Shown: positions 1 through 7,744 of the stretch, piece by piece
Position numbering within the stretch: position 1 is the first letter of the stretch
Layout: each line of letters starts with the position of its first letter
Assembly: GCA_041687495.1 (NCBI GenBank)
Contig: JAWLBR010000008.1
Coordinates: 1 to 58,825, forward strand
Length of the DNA: 58,825 bases
From: JAWLBR01 sp041687495
GTDB taxonomy: Bacteria > Bacillota > Limnochordia > DTU087 > JAAYGB01
Direction: 5' to 3'
The notes under the pieces: generated by a model
The model's input: the letters and a program-made list of their open reading frames with translations, nothing else
The model's database searches: none
What the model was told of the DNA's origin: nothing
Translations under genes and position numbers: made by a program

Positions 1-838
1 GCCTACAAGCCAGGTCTTTCTCCCTTAACTCCCGACTAATCTCTGTGGCAGCCTTTTCAATCATCTCTTTAAACTGCAGCTGGTCCCATCCACTGATTTC
101 TGGGGGAGCTAAGTGCGTTCTGACTATGTGTTTCTCCGGATAGAGGGCTTTGACTGGATCACCATCTAATCCACTGATTGCCTTTAGCAAATCATCTCCA
201 ACTGGCCCGAACTTCAGCCTCAGTTGTTGCCGTGGAACCTGCTCTAGATCGGCAAAAGTACTGCATCCTAGATCAATCAGCTGCTTGGCCAATTCCACAG
301 GCCACGGCCATAAGAAACTAACGGGTAGTGGACGAAGAAATTCTTGCGCCGCTTTCGCGGTGGTAAGGATCAAGGGAATTTTTCTACCACGTTTTAACTG
401 CACCAGTGTTCCTACCTTGGCGATAAATTTCGAGGGCCCAACGGACACAACAGCACCCAGTCCTGCGCGTGCTTGCAATTTATCCTGTAGCCGCAGCGCA
501 AGATCAGGTGGGTTCCCGCAGCCGGTTATGTCTAAGAATCCCTCATACGGCGCCGCAGGTTCGATAATCGGGGTGATTTGGCTGCAAATGTCCCAGATGG
601 CTTGAGCATCTGGTTGGTAGTCCCGCAGCGCCGGTACTATGGCTAAGCTTGGACATAGCAGTTGGGCTTGACGTATCGTGTGAGATGAGGTAATCCCTTG
701 CGCAAGTGCCTCTGGGGAGGCATCGAGGATACGCTGGTTTTTTACCACTACCACCGGCTTCAACCGCAGACTGTGCTGGTGGCGTTGTTCGATCCGACTG
801 TAAAACGAAGGAAGATGAAAATGAAGTACAGTGGGCAT
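1..838 (-). CDS. Y-family DNA polymerase-like protein (ImuB-like, probably catalytically dead), 3' end outside window
   Basis: Reading the reverse strand from the ATG at 838 (GGAGG eight bases upstream) gives 279 codons without a stop, running off the left edge. The N-terminal region matches the palm/fingers of Y-family polymerases: an H-F-H-L-P-S-F-Y stretch where DinB has H-V-D-M-D-C-F-F, a 'ASPEALAQGI' segment, 'CPSLAIVPA', and 'PYEGFLDITG' where DinB has S-I-D-E-A-Y-L-D-V-T. The metal-binding Asp8 of DinB is His8 here and Asp103 is Tyr98; only the neighbouring Glu (Glu99) remains. ImuB proteins of mutasome cassettes lose the same residues and act as scaffolds beside ImuA and DnaE2. Neither partner is visible here, so ImuB-like is an inference from degeneracy. 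It lies 82 bp behind the patatin gene on the same strand, possibly one transcript. Confidence 0.8.
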   Translation of the reverse strand, partial: MPTVLHFHLPSFYSRIEQRHQHSLRLKPVVVVKNQRILDASPEALAQGITSSHTIRQAQLLCPSLAIVPALRDYQPDAQAIWDICSQITPIIEPAAPYEGFLDITGCGNPPDLALRLQDKLQARAGLGAVVSVGPSKFIAKVGTLVQLKRGRKIPLILTTAKAAQEFLRPLPVSFLWPWPVELAKQLIDLGCSTFADLEQVPRQQLRLKFGPVGDDLLKAISGLDGDPVKALYPEKHIVRTHLAPPEISGWDQLQFKEMIEKAATEISRELREKDLACR

Positions 839-920
839 ATTCGTTCCTCCTTGTCGGAACATGTGTTTTCGGCAAACGCACGTTCGACATGCTTTATTAT
901 AGAATATGCCCTTGAACCAG

Positions 921-1913
921 TCAAGATACTCCAAATGAATGGAGATTCCACATTCTCTCATGTTGGTGGTAAAGCCGGTATATCTGCGGCCAAGCTTGCG
1001 CCGCTGCTTCGTAGCCCTGGTCAATCAGGTGGGGAATCTTGTCAAACTGGTGGAGACTGGCCCCATCGGTCTTTGGCTTAATCACTACATTAGCATAGTC
1101 ACCCAGCCTGAGACGGCTAATTTCCTGCCCCATAATGGCGGTAGTCTGCTGCAGTACCTCCAAGATGTTGTCGACCACTTCTTCATTCTGCAGCGCAAAT
1201 CCCAAATCCACTGCAATGACAAAGTTAGCGCCGGCCAGCCGGATCAAATCTGCCGGGACATTGTTTCTCACGGCTCCATCGATTAAGGCATAGGGCTCCA
1301 CTCGAACCGGATCAAAGACCCCGGGAATGGAACTGCTGGCTCGCACTGCAAGAGCGACACTTTCGCCCGTCATAACCGTGGCATTATCCTCTAAACGGGG
1401 CAAGAGCCGAGCACCCACGTCTTTACTGCAAAAGACTACCTCCTTGCCAGTGTATAGATCCACTGCCGGAATAACGGTAGGCAGCATCAAGTCTTCAAAC
1501 TTAGCTCCTTTTGAAACCCGGGTCAGCATCCGCTGTAGGTTGCGTCCTCTAATTAACCCCATCGGTAGGCGAGGCATCCACTGGGTGGAGATCGCCAAAT
1601 AATCTAACAGTACCTTAATCCCCATTAGAGGCAAAGCCGGAAACCAGTTGACAAAATCAAAGAGATGATAGCTACCCAGCTGCTTTGTCCACGAGCGCAT
1701 CTGCCTGGGATCCCAACCAAGCCCGTAGAGCATCGAGATAATGCTGCCCGCACTAGTTCCCCCGATGATATCGATGGGCATCTGCCTTTCCAACAAGAAT
1801 TTTAGTACGCCGATGTGCGCAGCTCCCCTTATTCCTCCACCGCTCAAGGCCAATCCTACTTGCGGCCGAGCAGTTTCTCCCGAAGGTTCCCGTGCTGTAG
1901 GCAAAAAGATCAT
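921..1913 (-). CDS. Patatin-like phospholipase (RssA/YlbK family)
   Basis: Predicted serine acyl hydrolase of about 330 residues acting on phospholipids or other acyl esters. The patatin signature is complete: oxyanion loop G-G-G-I-R-G at residues 25-30, nucleophile elbow G-T-S-A-G with Ser54, and the catalytic Asp in I-D-G-A at about residue 212, giving the Ser-Asp dyad. No signal peptide or clear membrane segment is visible, so it is probably cytoplasmic or membrane-peripheral. I chose the ATG at 1913, preceded by GGAGTGGGAG; a TTG at 1949 would add 12 residues. The physiological substrate is unknown. The degenerate polymerase gene follows downstream on the same strand. Confidence 0.9.
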   Translation of the reverse strand: MIFLPTAREPSGETARPQVGLALSGGGIRGAAHIGVLKFLLERQMPIDIIGGTSAGSIISMLYGLGWDPRQMRSWTKQLGSYHLFDFVNWFPALPLMGIKVLLDYLAISTQWMPRLPMGLIRGRNLQRMLTRVSKGAKFEDLMLPTVIPAVDLYTGKEVVFCSKDVGARLLPRLEDNATVMTGESVALAVRASSSIPGVFDPVRVEPYALIDGAVRNNVPADLIRLAGANFVIAVDLGFALQNEEVVDNILEVLQQTTAIMGQEISRLRLGDYANVVIKPKTDGASLHQFDKIPHLIDQGYEAAAQAWPQIYRLYHQHERMWNLHSFGVS

Positions 1914-2339
1914 CTCCCACTCCGCTGTACCAAGCTTATGGACTATCAAACTTAGGTACCCGGGAATATCGAATTATTCCATGGTATTCATCCCGAGGCG
2001 GCGGTGTGATAGGCGATGCGTTCACTAGGTTGTAGTACTTGTTCCGTTTTTGTCTGACCGCTCGTATGATGATGGTACGGATTGGATGTCAGAAAATGAA
2101 GGACAAAGCTATGCATTTAACGAATTACCGATAATAGTTATTGTTTGTCTTTTCTTTGACTGCAAAGCCAAAGTCCTTGTCACCAGTGCCTTTTACCAAG
2201 AACTTACAACTGAACTGCCTCCCTCTAGCAGGTCGTTGTCGAGAGTGACTACCGTTAGATTTTTGGGTTCATCATTTATCTACCGAAGCATAAACATGAA
2301 GTGCGAGGTAGTACGACGAAAGGTTTGGGGTGATCGACA
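1914..2339. other. Intergenic region between divergent genes
   Basis: About 425 bases separate the divergent patatin and IDEAL-like genes. It is more AT-rich than its surroundings, notably around 2110-2160. One short open frame crosses it but lacks a ribosome-binding site and any recognisable domain, so I do not call a gene. No convincing promoter hexamer pair or RNA structure stood out, though promoters for both flanking genes should be here. Confidence 0.5.
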
Positions 2340-2948
2340 GTGGAGGTAAAGCGACGAGTCCTACACAAATTCAGCCAGATGCCGCTCAAACACCCGATGA
2401 GTCGGTTTCTACTTCAGAGCCTTGCTGAGAATGACGAACTGCTGGAAAAAGTAGTCTTTGTTACCAACCGAGCCATGTTGCCTAATACCATGTTGGTGGC
2501 CGAGATGGGAAGTCATCGCACCGGTTTTGAACTAGAGTTGGGAGCTAGGCAGTATGAGGAAGTATCCATCATCAACGGTCGCTTAGTTCGGCACGTCAAG
2601 CGAACTCGGCGCCTGCGGGTAACGGAGCCGGTGCAAGCTCTGGAGGCGCTGTCTGATTTCTCGGGTAAACTGTATGTTATGTTCTCCTTTGCTGGCGAAG
2701 TCCCCGATTGGTATCAAGAAATCGTGGAACCTAACCCAGCAGAGCCCTGTGATAACGATGAGATAGAATCGGATTTTGAAGCAGTGATCAGGCAGGTGCG
2801 GGAGGAGCAGATGGATATCGCCATTTGGAGCATTCTCCTGCGGCATCAGATTGAAGAAGCGCTGAAAAATGGCGACCAAGAAGGGTTTCTTAAGGCTGCA
2901 CGGCTGTGGAACAAACTACAGGAGCGCTGCCTTTGGGAGTTTGAGTAG
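2340..2948 (+). CDS. Uncharacterised protein with IDEAL-like C-terminus (YpiB-like)
   Basis: A 202-residue acidic cytoplasmic protein starting at GTG 2340. The N-terminal 100 residues contain 'LLEKVVFVTNRAMLPNTMLV', which recalls the UPF0302 (YpiB) domain, and the C-terminus 'RHQIEEALKNGDQEGFLKAA' resembles the short IDEAL domain (pattern I-D-E-A-L-D-x-G-D-x-x-x-F) at the end of Bacillus YpiB. Both resemblances are by eye and need a profile search. The function of this family is not established. A bidirectional terminator follows, so it is probably a single-gene transcript. Confidence 0.6.
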   Translation: MEVKRRVLHKFSQMPLKHPMSRFLLQSLAENDELLEKVVFVTNRAMLPNTMLVAEMGSHRTGFELELGARQYEEVSIINGRLVRHVKRTRRLRVTEPVQALEALSDFSGKLYVMFSFAGEVPDWYQEIVEPNPAEPCDNDEIESDFEAVIRQVREEQMDIAIWSILLRHQIEEALKNGDQEGFLKAARLWNKLQERCLWEFE

Positions 2949-2984
2949 ATGCAAAGCATAGCAGATAGCGAACTAACACGACGA

Positions 2985-3027
2985 AAAAAGCTGGGCACCA
3001 ACCATCCGGGGTGTCCAGCTTTTTAAA
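2985..3027. terminator. Bidirectional intrinsic terminator
   Basis: An A-run followed by GCTGGGCAC, a short loop, then GTGTCCAGC and a T-run forms a hairpin flanked by A5-6 and T5. It can end transcription from both the IDEAL-like gene and the convergent zinc-ribbon gene. Confidence 0.85.
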
Positions 3028-3057
3028 TCAGGATTTTTCTCTGGGGCGCTGTCTTTC

Positions 3058-3261
3058 TTAGTGAATGTATCTTTCTAGCTCTTCGTCATCGGTAATCTCG
3101 GATGCCAGGCGCAGATCAGGGGTGTCGTTGAGAAAGGTGAGGGTGAGTTCGGCGCCGCAGCCAGTGCACTCTACTTTTTGCCCTGGAACTGCATCTTCGG
3201 TGAAACGGACTTCCATGCCGCAGCTGGGACAAGTGTCAGACAGTTGATGTAGTATCTCCAT
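3058..3261 (-). CDS. Small LysW-like zinc-ribbon protein
   Basis: A 67-residue protein. The ATG at 3261 is chosen because GAGGAGG lies eight bases upstream; longer upstream starts lack this. It has one zinc ribbon, C-P-S-C (Cys11, Cys14) and C-T-G-C (Cys32, Cys35), followed by a short acidic tail. The spacing and the flanking 'VECTGCGAEL' closely resemble LysW/ArgW amino-group carrier proteins of alpha-aminoadipate lysine synthesis. Those end in a conserved E-D-W-G-E whose terminal Glu carries the substrate; this protein ends in E-R-Y-I-H, so carrier function is doubtful. No LysX-type ligase is nearby. It may be a zinc-ribbon adaptor of unknown role. Confidence 0.75.
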   Translation of the reverse strand: MEILHQLSDTCPSCGMEVRFTEDAVPGQKVECTGCGAELTLTFLNDTPDLRLASEITDDEELERYIH

Positions 3262-3400
3262 CCTGAGCCTCCTCAAGCTGTTTCTTGATTTTAGATTATG
3301 TACCTTATGTTGTCCTGGGACCGGCAGTTTCATCCAAGGATTGCTTACTGTGGCAGCAAAGGTGGAAGAGGATATGAACTTTTCAATATGGAATTAGCAG

Positions 3401-3434
3401 GGGTTGCCCTTAGCGTGTCAATGTAGGGTAACCC
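3401..3434 (+). promoter_or_regulatory. 10-bp hairpin in the tex upstream region
   Basis: GGGTTGCCCT at 3401-3410 pairs with AGGGTAACCC at 3425-3434 (one G-U pair, 14-base loop), followed by TTGTTGTCATTT. It sits about 65 bases before the tex start. It could be a weak terminator, an attenuator or an operator; nothing distinguishes these. Confidence 0.45.
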
Positions 3435-3500
3435 TTGTTGTCATTTGTAGGGGTAATGGGATACTAGAATGGTTCAAGCAAAAAAGAAGGTGGGTTTTTC

Positions 3501-5690
3501 TTGGCTTTAGATATTATCAAGCAGATTGCAGTAGACAAAGGCTTTAAGCCGTGGCAGGTGCAAAATACCGTTGAACTCTTGGACGAAGGGAATACAGTTC
3601 CGTTCATCGCTCGGTATCGGAAAGAGAAAACGGGCGAACTGGACGAGGTAAACATCCGTGACATCGCCGAACAGCTGCGGCAGTTGCGCAACCTGGAAGA
3701 ACGTAAAGTTGATGTCATTCGCCTGATCGACGAACAGGGAAAGCTCACTGAAGATCTGCGCACAGCCATCGAGGCGGCGGCTTCACTGCAGCTTGTTGAA
3801 GATCTTTACCGCCCTTACCGCCAAAAGCGGCGTACCCGGGCGACCATTGCCAAAGAACGGGGTTTGGAACCGCTGGCAGAGCTAATCTGGCGGCAGTCTG
3901 AACGGCATGGCTCCCCCCTTGAAATGGCCACAGGCTATGTGGATGAGGAAAAGGAAGTTCATTCCCCTCAAGAGGCGCTGGATGGTGCCTGTGACATTCT
4001 TGCTGAGCGGATCAGCGATGACGCCGCCTTGCGGGAGTATGTTCGTAGATTTACCTGGCGGCATGGCTCCCTTGAGACTAAGGAGATTCCGGCAAACTCC
4101 GAGGTGGACCAAAACAAGCCCGGCGCAAAGGTCGAGCGCAGCAAGTACGAGATGTATTTTGAATTTGCGGAGTCGGTCCAAAAGCTACCTTCCCATCGCA
4201 TCCTAGCCATCAACCGAGGTGAAAGGGAAGGTGTACTGCGGGTTAGCCTGCAGGTAGCCGCAGAGGTGATTGAGGGAATCAAGTCGAGAGTGGTCAAATC
4301 TAATTCTATCTTTGTCCAGCTGCTGGAGACCACGTGCGAGGACGCCTATAAGCGGCTGCTGGCTCCGTCCATTGAGCGGGAGGTCCGGACTGAACTGACG
4401 GCTAAGGCTGAGGAACAAGCTATCTCCGTCTTCTCTCTGAACCTGCGCAACCTGTTGCTGCAGCCTCCTGTAAGCGGTACAGTGGTGCTCGGGATCGATC
4501 CCGCCTACAGAACTGGGTGTAAACTGGCAGTCGTAGACGGCAATGGCAATTTGCTTAACACCGCAACGGTTTACCCCCATGAGCCGCAGTTTAGAGTCGA
4601 TGAGTCTCTGCAGCTGCTTGACCAGTGGGTGCGGCAGTATCAGGTCCAGCTGATCACCATCGGAAACGGTACTGCGTCCCGTGAGACTGAGGCGCTGGTA
4701 GCCCGTTTGATTCAAGAGCGACATAAAGGGATACACTACATCATCGTCAATGAAGCCGGGGCTTCTGTTTATTCTGCATCAGATATTGCCCGCGGGGAAT
4801 TCCCGGAACTAGACGTATCCTTGCGAGGAGCAGTGTCTATTGCTCGCCGGATTCAGGACCCCCTCGCAGAATTAGTCAAGATCGATCCGAAATCCATCGG
4901 AGTGGGGCAGTATCAACACGATGTCAATCAGACCAGACTAGGGGAGAGTTTGAAGGTTGTGGTAGAGTCGGCTGTAAACTATGTTGGGGTGGACTTGAAT
5001 ACAGCTTCGGCGGCCCTTCTGCAGTATGTGGCTGGGGTGTCTGCCTCTGTCGCCAGAAACATTGTCTCATACCGTCAGGAGCGTGGCTCCTTTACCACCC
5101 GAAAGGAACTGCTGTCTGTGCCCCGTTTAGGTCCAAAAGCGTTTGAACAGTGTGCCGGGTTTTTGAAAGTACATAACGGGCCGCAGCCATTGGACTACAC
5201 CGCAGTCCACCCTGAATCATATCACGTGGCTGAGCAGATCCTGAACTTAATCGGGGCCAAAGTGGAGGATGTCACCGAATCTGGCAAACTGCGGGAAATC
5301 CGCTTGGCACTGGGACAGCTGGATTCTAAACAGGTGGCGGAGGCACTGCAGGCAGGTGAACCCACCGTTCGAGATATCATTGCCGCTTTGATGAAGCCGG
5401 GCCGGGACCCTCGGGAAGAGATGCCCAAACCGATTTTCCGCAGCGATGTTCTCTCTTTTGACGATCTGCGGGAGGGAATGGTTCTGACCGGAACTGTGTC
5501 CAATGTGGTGGACTTTGGCGCCTTTGTTGATATTGGAGTCAAGCGCAATGGGCTAATTCATATTTCCCAGTTAAGCGATCAGTTCGTCCGCCACCCGTCA
5601 GAAGTGGTGGGTGTGGGGGATATTGTGTCCGTTGAAGTCATCGAACTAGATCGGCAGCGCCAGCGCATCGCTCTCAAACGGGTAAAATAG
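3501..5690 (+). CDS. tex: Tex-family transcription accessory / RNA-binding protein
   Basis: A 729-residue cytoplasmic protein of full Tex length. It starts at TTG 3501 behind AAGGTGG. Domain order fits the family: helical Tex N-terminal region, an RNase H-like YqgF domain beginning near 'LGIDPAYRTGCKLAVVD' (about residues 330-345), helix-hairpin-helix motifs around 'GVSASVARNIVSYR' and 'LLSVPRLGPKAFEQCAG', and a C-terminal S1 domain ('GMVLTGTVSNVVDFGAFVDI' onward, roughly 655-727). Tex proteins bind nucleic acid through S1 and associate with transcription complexes; in several pathogens they affect toxin or virulence gene expression. It appears monocistronic. Nothing looks truncated. Confidence 0.95.
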   Translation: MALDIIKQIAVDKGFKPWQVQNTVELLDEGNTVPFIARYRKEKTGELDEVNIRDIAEQLRQLRNLEERKVDVIRLIDEQGKLTEDLRTAIEAAASLQLVEDLYRPYRQKRRTRATIAKERGLEPLAELIWRQSERHGSPLEMATGYVDEEKEVHSPQEALDGACDILAERISDDAALREYVRRFTWRHGSLETKEIPANSEVDQNKPGAKVERSKYEMYFEFAESVQKLPSHRILAINRGEREGVLRVSLQVAAEVIEGIKSRVVKSNSIFVQLLETTCEDAYKRLLAPSIEREVRTELTAKAEEQAISVFSLNLRNLLLQPPVSGTVVLGIDPAYRTGCKLAVVDGNGNLLNTATVYPHEPQFRVDESLQLLDQWVRQYQVQLITIGNGTASRETEALVARLIQERHKGIHYIIVNEAGASVYSASDIARGEFPELDVSLRGAVSIARRIQDPLAELVKIDPKSIGVGQYQHDVNQTRLGESLKVVVESAVNYVGVDLNTASAALLQYVAGVSASVARNIVSYRQERGSFTTRKELLSVPRLGPKAFEQCAGFLKVHNGPQPLDYTAVHPESYHVAEQILNLIGAKVEDVTESGKLREIRLALGQLDSKQVAEALQAGEPTVRDIIAALMKPGRDPREEMPKPIFRSDVLSFDDLREGMVLTGTVSNVVDFGAFVDIGVKRNGLIHISQLSDQFVRHPSEVVGVGDIVSVEVIELDRQRQRIALKRVK

Positions 5691-5814
5691 CCAGATCAGG
5701 ACTGACTGAAAGGTGTAGGAAGCTGCCGGTTTAGGTAGGAAACCCGTTGTAGTAATTGAATGTTAAATACAAAGGTTGTTGGATGTTAACTGATTTTTAG
5801 GGGGACAATGGCAG

Positions 5815-6936
5815 ATGGACACTTTTTCCCGTTGCACAGTGCGCAGTCGCTGGTGGTTTGGCCTTGTCGTGGTGTTGGTTATGGGACTGTGGGCACTTGG
5901 TGCGACAGTCAGCCAGGCTCAAGAATCTGTGTCTGAAGAGCAAACCGTTTTTTCACTGCAGGACGCCATTGAGTTTGCCCTGGGCGGCAGCTCGGATATG
6001 GCCAGCGCTGAGATCGACTACATGGAGGCCCAGATGGCCCTGCGGCAGACGGAGGCTAATCAGCTGATCAGCGGTAGCCGGTTGGAAATGCAGCAGGCGC
6101 AGTTGGCTTTCCGCAAGGCTGTCAACGCATATACCTCCGCTCAGCAGGACGTGGCGCAGGCGGTGGAGCAAGCGTACTACTCGGTGCTGAAGGCGGAGGC
6201 AGGGCTGGCGTCAGCCAGTGACGCCAAAGAACGAGCCGATCAGCAGTATCGGATTGTGAAGAACAAGTTTGATTCCGGAATTGCTTCTGAGCTTGATGTG
6301 ATTGAAGCGGAGAACAACCTGGCAGCTCGCAAGGCGGACTTAGCTCAAGCTCAGTCAGATATGGAGATCAGCTATATGCGGTTTAACCGGGTGCTGGGCA
6401 GTGAGCTGCTGGATCCTGTGGCGGTGGTGGAAAAAGACTCCACCTACGCTGAAGTTACCTTGACTTTGGAAGAAGCGCTTGAGTACGCTCTAGCTAATAG
6501 ATTTGAACTGGTCGCCGGCCGAGAGGAAGTTAGTTTGAGGCAGGAAGAAGTCCGGCTAAAAGACAATGATTACACTCCTACTATGGAAAAGGAAAAGGCT
6601 AAATACGCACTGAAAAGGGCCCAGTTGAATCTGGCTAACTTAGAGGTAGAGGTACAGCTCGCAGTTAGAGAAAACTACTCTACGCTCAATCGAGCACAGG
6701 CGCAAATTGGATTGTTGCAGGGAAATGTGGAGTTAGCTAGGCGTAGGCTGGAAATTGCTGAGGTACGCTATCAGGCAGGATTAAGCACAACTGTGGACTT
6801 GATCGCAGCCCAAAACGCACTAAGTGACGCTGAAGCTCAGGCAGCCGCGGCGGTCTACGATTACAACCTAGCTAAGGCTAGTTTCTATCGTTCTGTTGGT
6901 AAACTCCCCTATGAGCTGAAGCGGATGGAAGAATAG
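5815..6936 (+). CDS. TolC-like exported coiled-coil protein lacking the beta-barrel insertions
   Basis: A 373-residue protein with a signal peptide (hydrophobic residues 15-32, probable cleavage near 'VSQA'). The rest is two tandem helical repeats typical of the TolC / outer-membrane efflux family: repeat 1 about 45-200 with 'FDSGIASELDVIEAENNL', repeat 2 about 215-365 with 'YQAGLSTTVDLIAAQNAL'. In TolC each repeat carries two beta-strands that help form the outer-membrane barrel. Here the helices run directly into each other at about residues 82-88 ('NQLISGSR') and 252-258 ('DYTPTMEK'), with no room for a hairpin, which explains the short length. It may form a periplasmic helical tube or adaptor, or be a decayed copy. 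An ABC-exporter pair lies just downstream behind a hairpin. Confidence 0.85.
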   Translation: MDTFSRCTVRSRWWFGLVVVLVMGLWALGATVSQAQESVSEEQTVFSLQDAIEFALGGSSDMASAEIDYMEAQMALRQTEANQLISGSRLEMQQAQLAFRKAVNAYTSAQQDVAQAVEQAYYSVLKAEAGLASASDAKERADQQYRIVKNKFDSGIASELDVIEAENNLAARKADLAQAQSDMEISYMRFNRVLGSELLDPVAVVEKDSTYAEVTLTLEEALEYALANRFELVAGREEVSLRQEEVRLKDNDYTPTMEKEKAKYALKRAQLNLANLEVEVQLAVRENYSTLNRAQAQIGLLQGNVELARRRLEIAEVRYQAGLSTTVDLIAAQNALSDAEAQAAAAVYDYNLAKASFYRSVGKLPYELKRMEE

Positions 6937-6960
6937 ATCATACTACCAATAAGGCACGAG

Positions 6961-7000
6961 AGAGGCCACTGTGAGGAAAAGCTCGCACGTGGCCTCTTTG
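6961..7000 (+). terminator. Hairpin between the TolC-like gene and the ABC exporter
   Basis: AGAGGCCAC at 6961-6969 pairs perfectly with GTGGCCTCT at 6989-6997, followed by only TTG. It may be a weak terminator or a processing hairpin. It also argues against translation of the downstream ABC gene starting inside it at 6971. Confidence 0.6.
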
Positions 7001-7030
7001 CCAGGTGCAGGCAAAGAGGGGGCAGCGCAA

Positions 7031-7744
7031 ATGGTGAAAGTCACTGGCTTGACCAAACGATTTGGCCGGATGACGGCAGTTGCCGATGTGAGCTTTACTG
7101 CTTATCCCGGCGAGGTGTTTGGCCTGTTGGGTGAGAATGGAGCGGGCAAGACCACTACCCTGCGGATGTTAGCCACCTTGCTAGCTCCCGATGAGGGTAC
7201 GGCTGTGATTAACGGTCGAGAGCTGCGGACTGAACCCGAAGCGGTTAGGCAACAACTGGGGGTTGTCTTTGAGGGGGGAGTTTACGACCGCCTTACCACC
7301 AGGGAAAACCTAATGTACTTCGGCAGGTTGTATGGGATCGCAACTAGTGACCTGGGTGCTAGAGTTGAGGAGCTACTGCGAAGGTTTGAAATGATGGAGT
7401 ATGCTGGTCGCAGAGCAGGGAGGTTGTCTAAGGGCATGCGGCAAAAGGTAGTTCTCGCCCGGGCCCTGGTACACAATCCCCCAGTGCTGATCTTGGACGA
7501 GCCTACTTCTGGGCTGGACGTTACTGCGCGCCGTCTAGTGCATAGTTTCATCACTGAAGCTAAGGAGCAGGGAAAAACAGTTATTCTTTCCAGTCATAAT
7601 ATGGGCGAGGTTGAGTCGCTCTGTCATCGGGCTGCCGTAATTCATCGGGGTCAAATTGCGGCGGAAGGAACTTTGGAGGAGCTGCGGGCACAGGGCGGGA
7701 GCTTGGAAGACATTTTTGTACGGCTGGTAGGTGATGAGAGTTGA
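7031..7744 (+). CDS. ABC transporter ATP-binding protein (NatA-like)
   Basis: A 237-residue ATPase of the ABC-2 exporter class. I place the start at ATG 7031 after AGAGGGGG; an earlier GTG at 6971 lies within a hairpin. Visible motifs: Walker A G-E-N-G-A-G-K-T-T at residues 34-42, a signature of L-S-K-G-M-R-Q-K type, Walker B 'VLILDEPTSGLD' and a switch His in 'ILSSHNMGEVE'. Its stop overlaps the permease start by four bases (TTGA), so the two are translationally coupled. The pair resembles NatA-NatB, a sodium exporter of Bacillus, but ABC-2 substrates cannot be read from sequence and a drug or lipid is equally possible. Confidence 0.92.
   Translation: MVKVTGLTKRFGRMTAVADVSFTAYPGEVFGLLGENGAGKTTTLRMLATLLAPDEGTAVINGRELRTEPEAVRQQLGVVFEGGVYDRLTTRENLMYFGRLYGIATSDLGARVEELLRRFEMMEYAGRRAGRLSKGMRQKVVLARALVHNPPVLILDEPTSGLDVTARRLVHSFITEAKEQGKTVILSSHNMGEVESLCHRAAVIHRGQIAAEGTLEELRAQGGSLEDIFVRLVGDES

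Noticed and set aside
150..605. Forward open frame of 151 codons at the left edge
   Set aside because: It is antisense to the Y-family polymerase-like gene, which has clear homology on the reverse strand.
543..890. Reverse open frame of 115 codons
   Set aside because: Different frame of the same strand as the polymerase-like gene; Ser/Thr/Pro/Arg-rich composition without domain.
2127..2134. ACCGATAA resembling a flagellar-sigma -10
   Set aside because: The nearest -35 candidate is 19 bases away and the neighbouring gene has no flagellar link.
2050..2349. Possible 99-residue protein upstream of the IDEAL-like gene
   Set aside because: No ribosome-binding site, no domain, codon use unlike neighbours; it lies in the expected promoter region.
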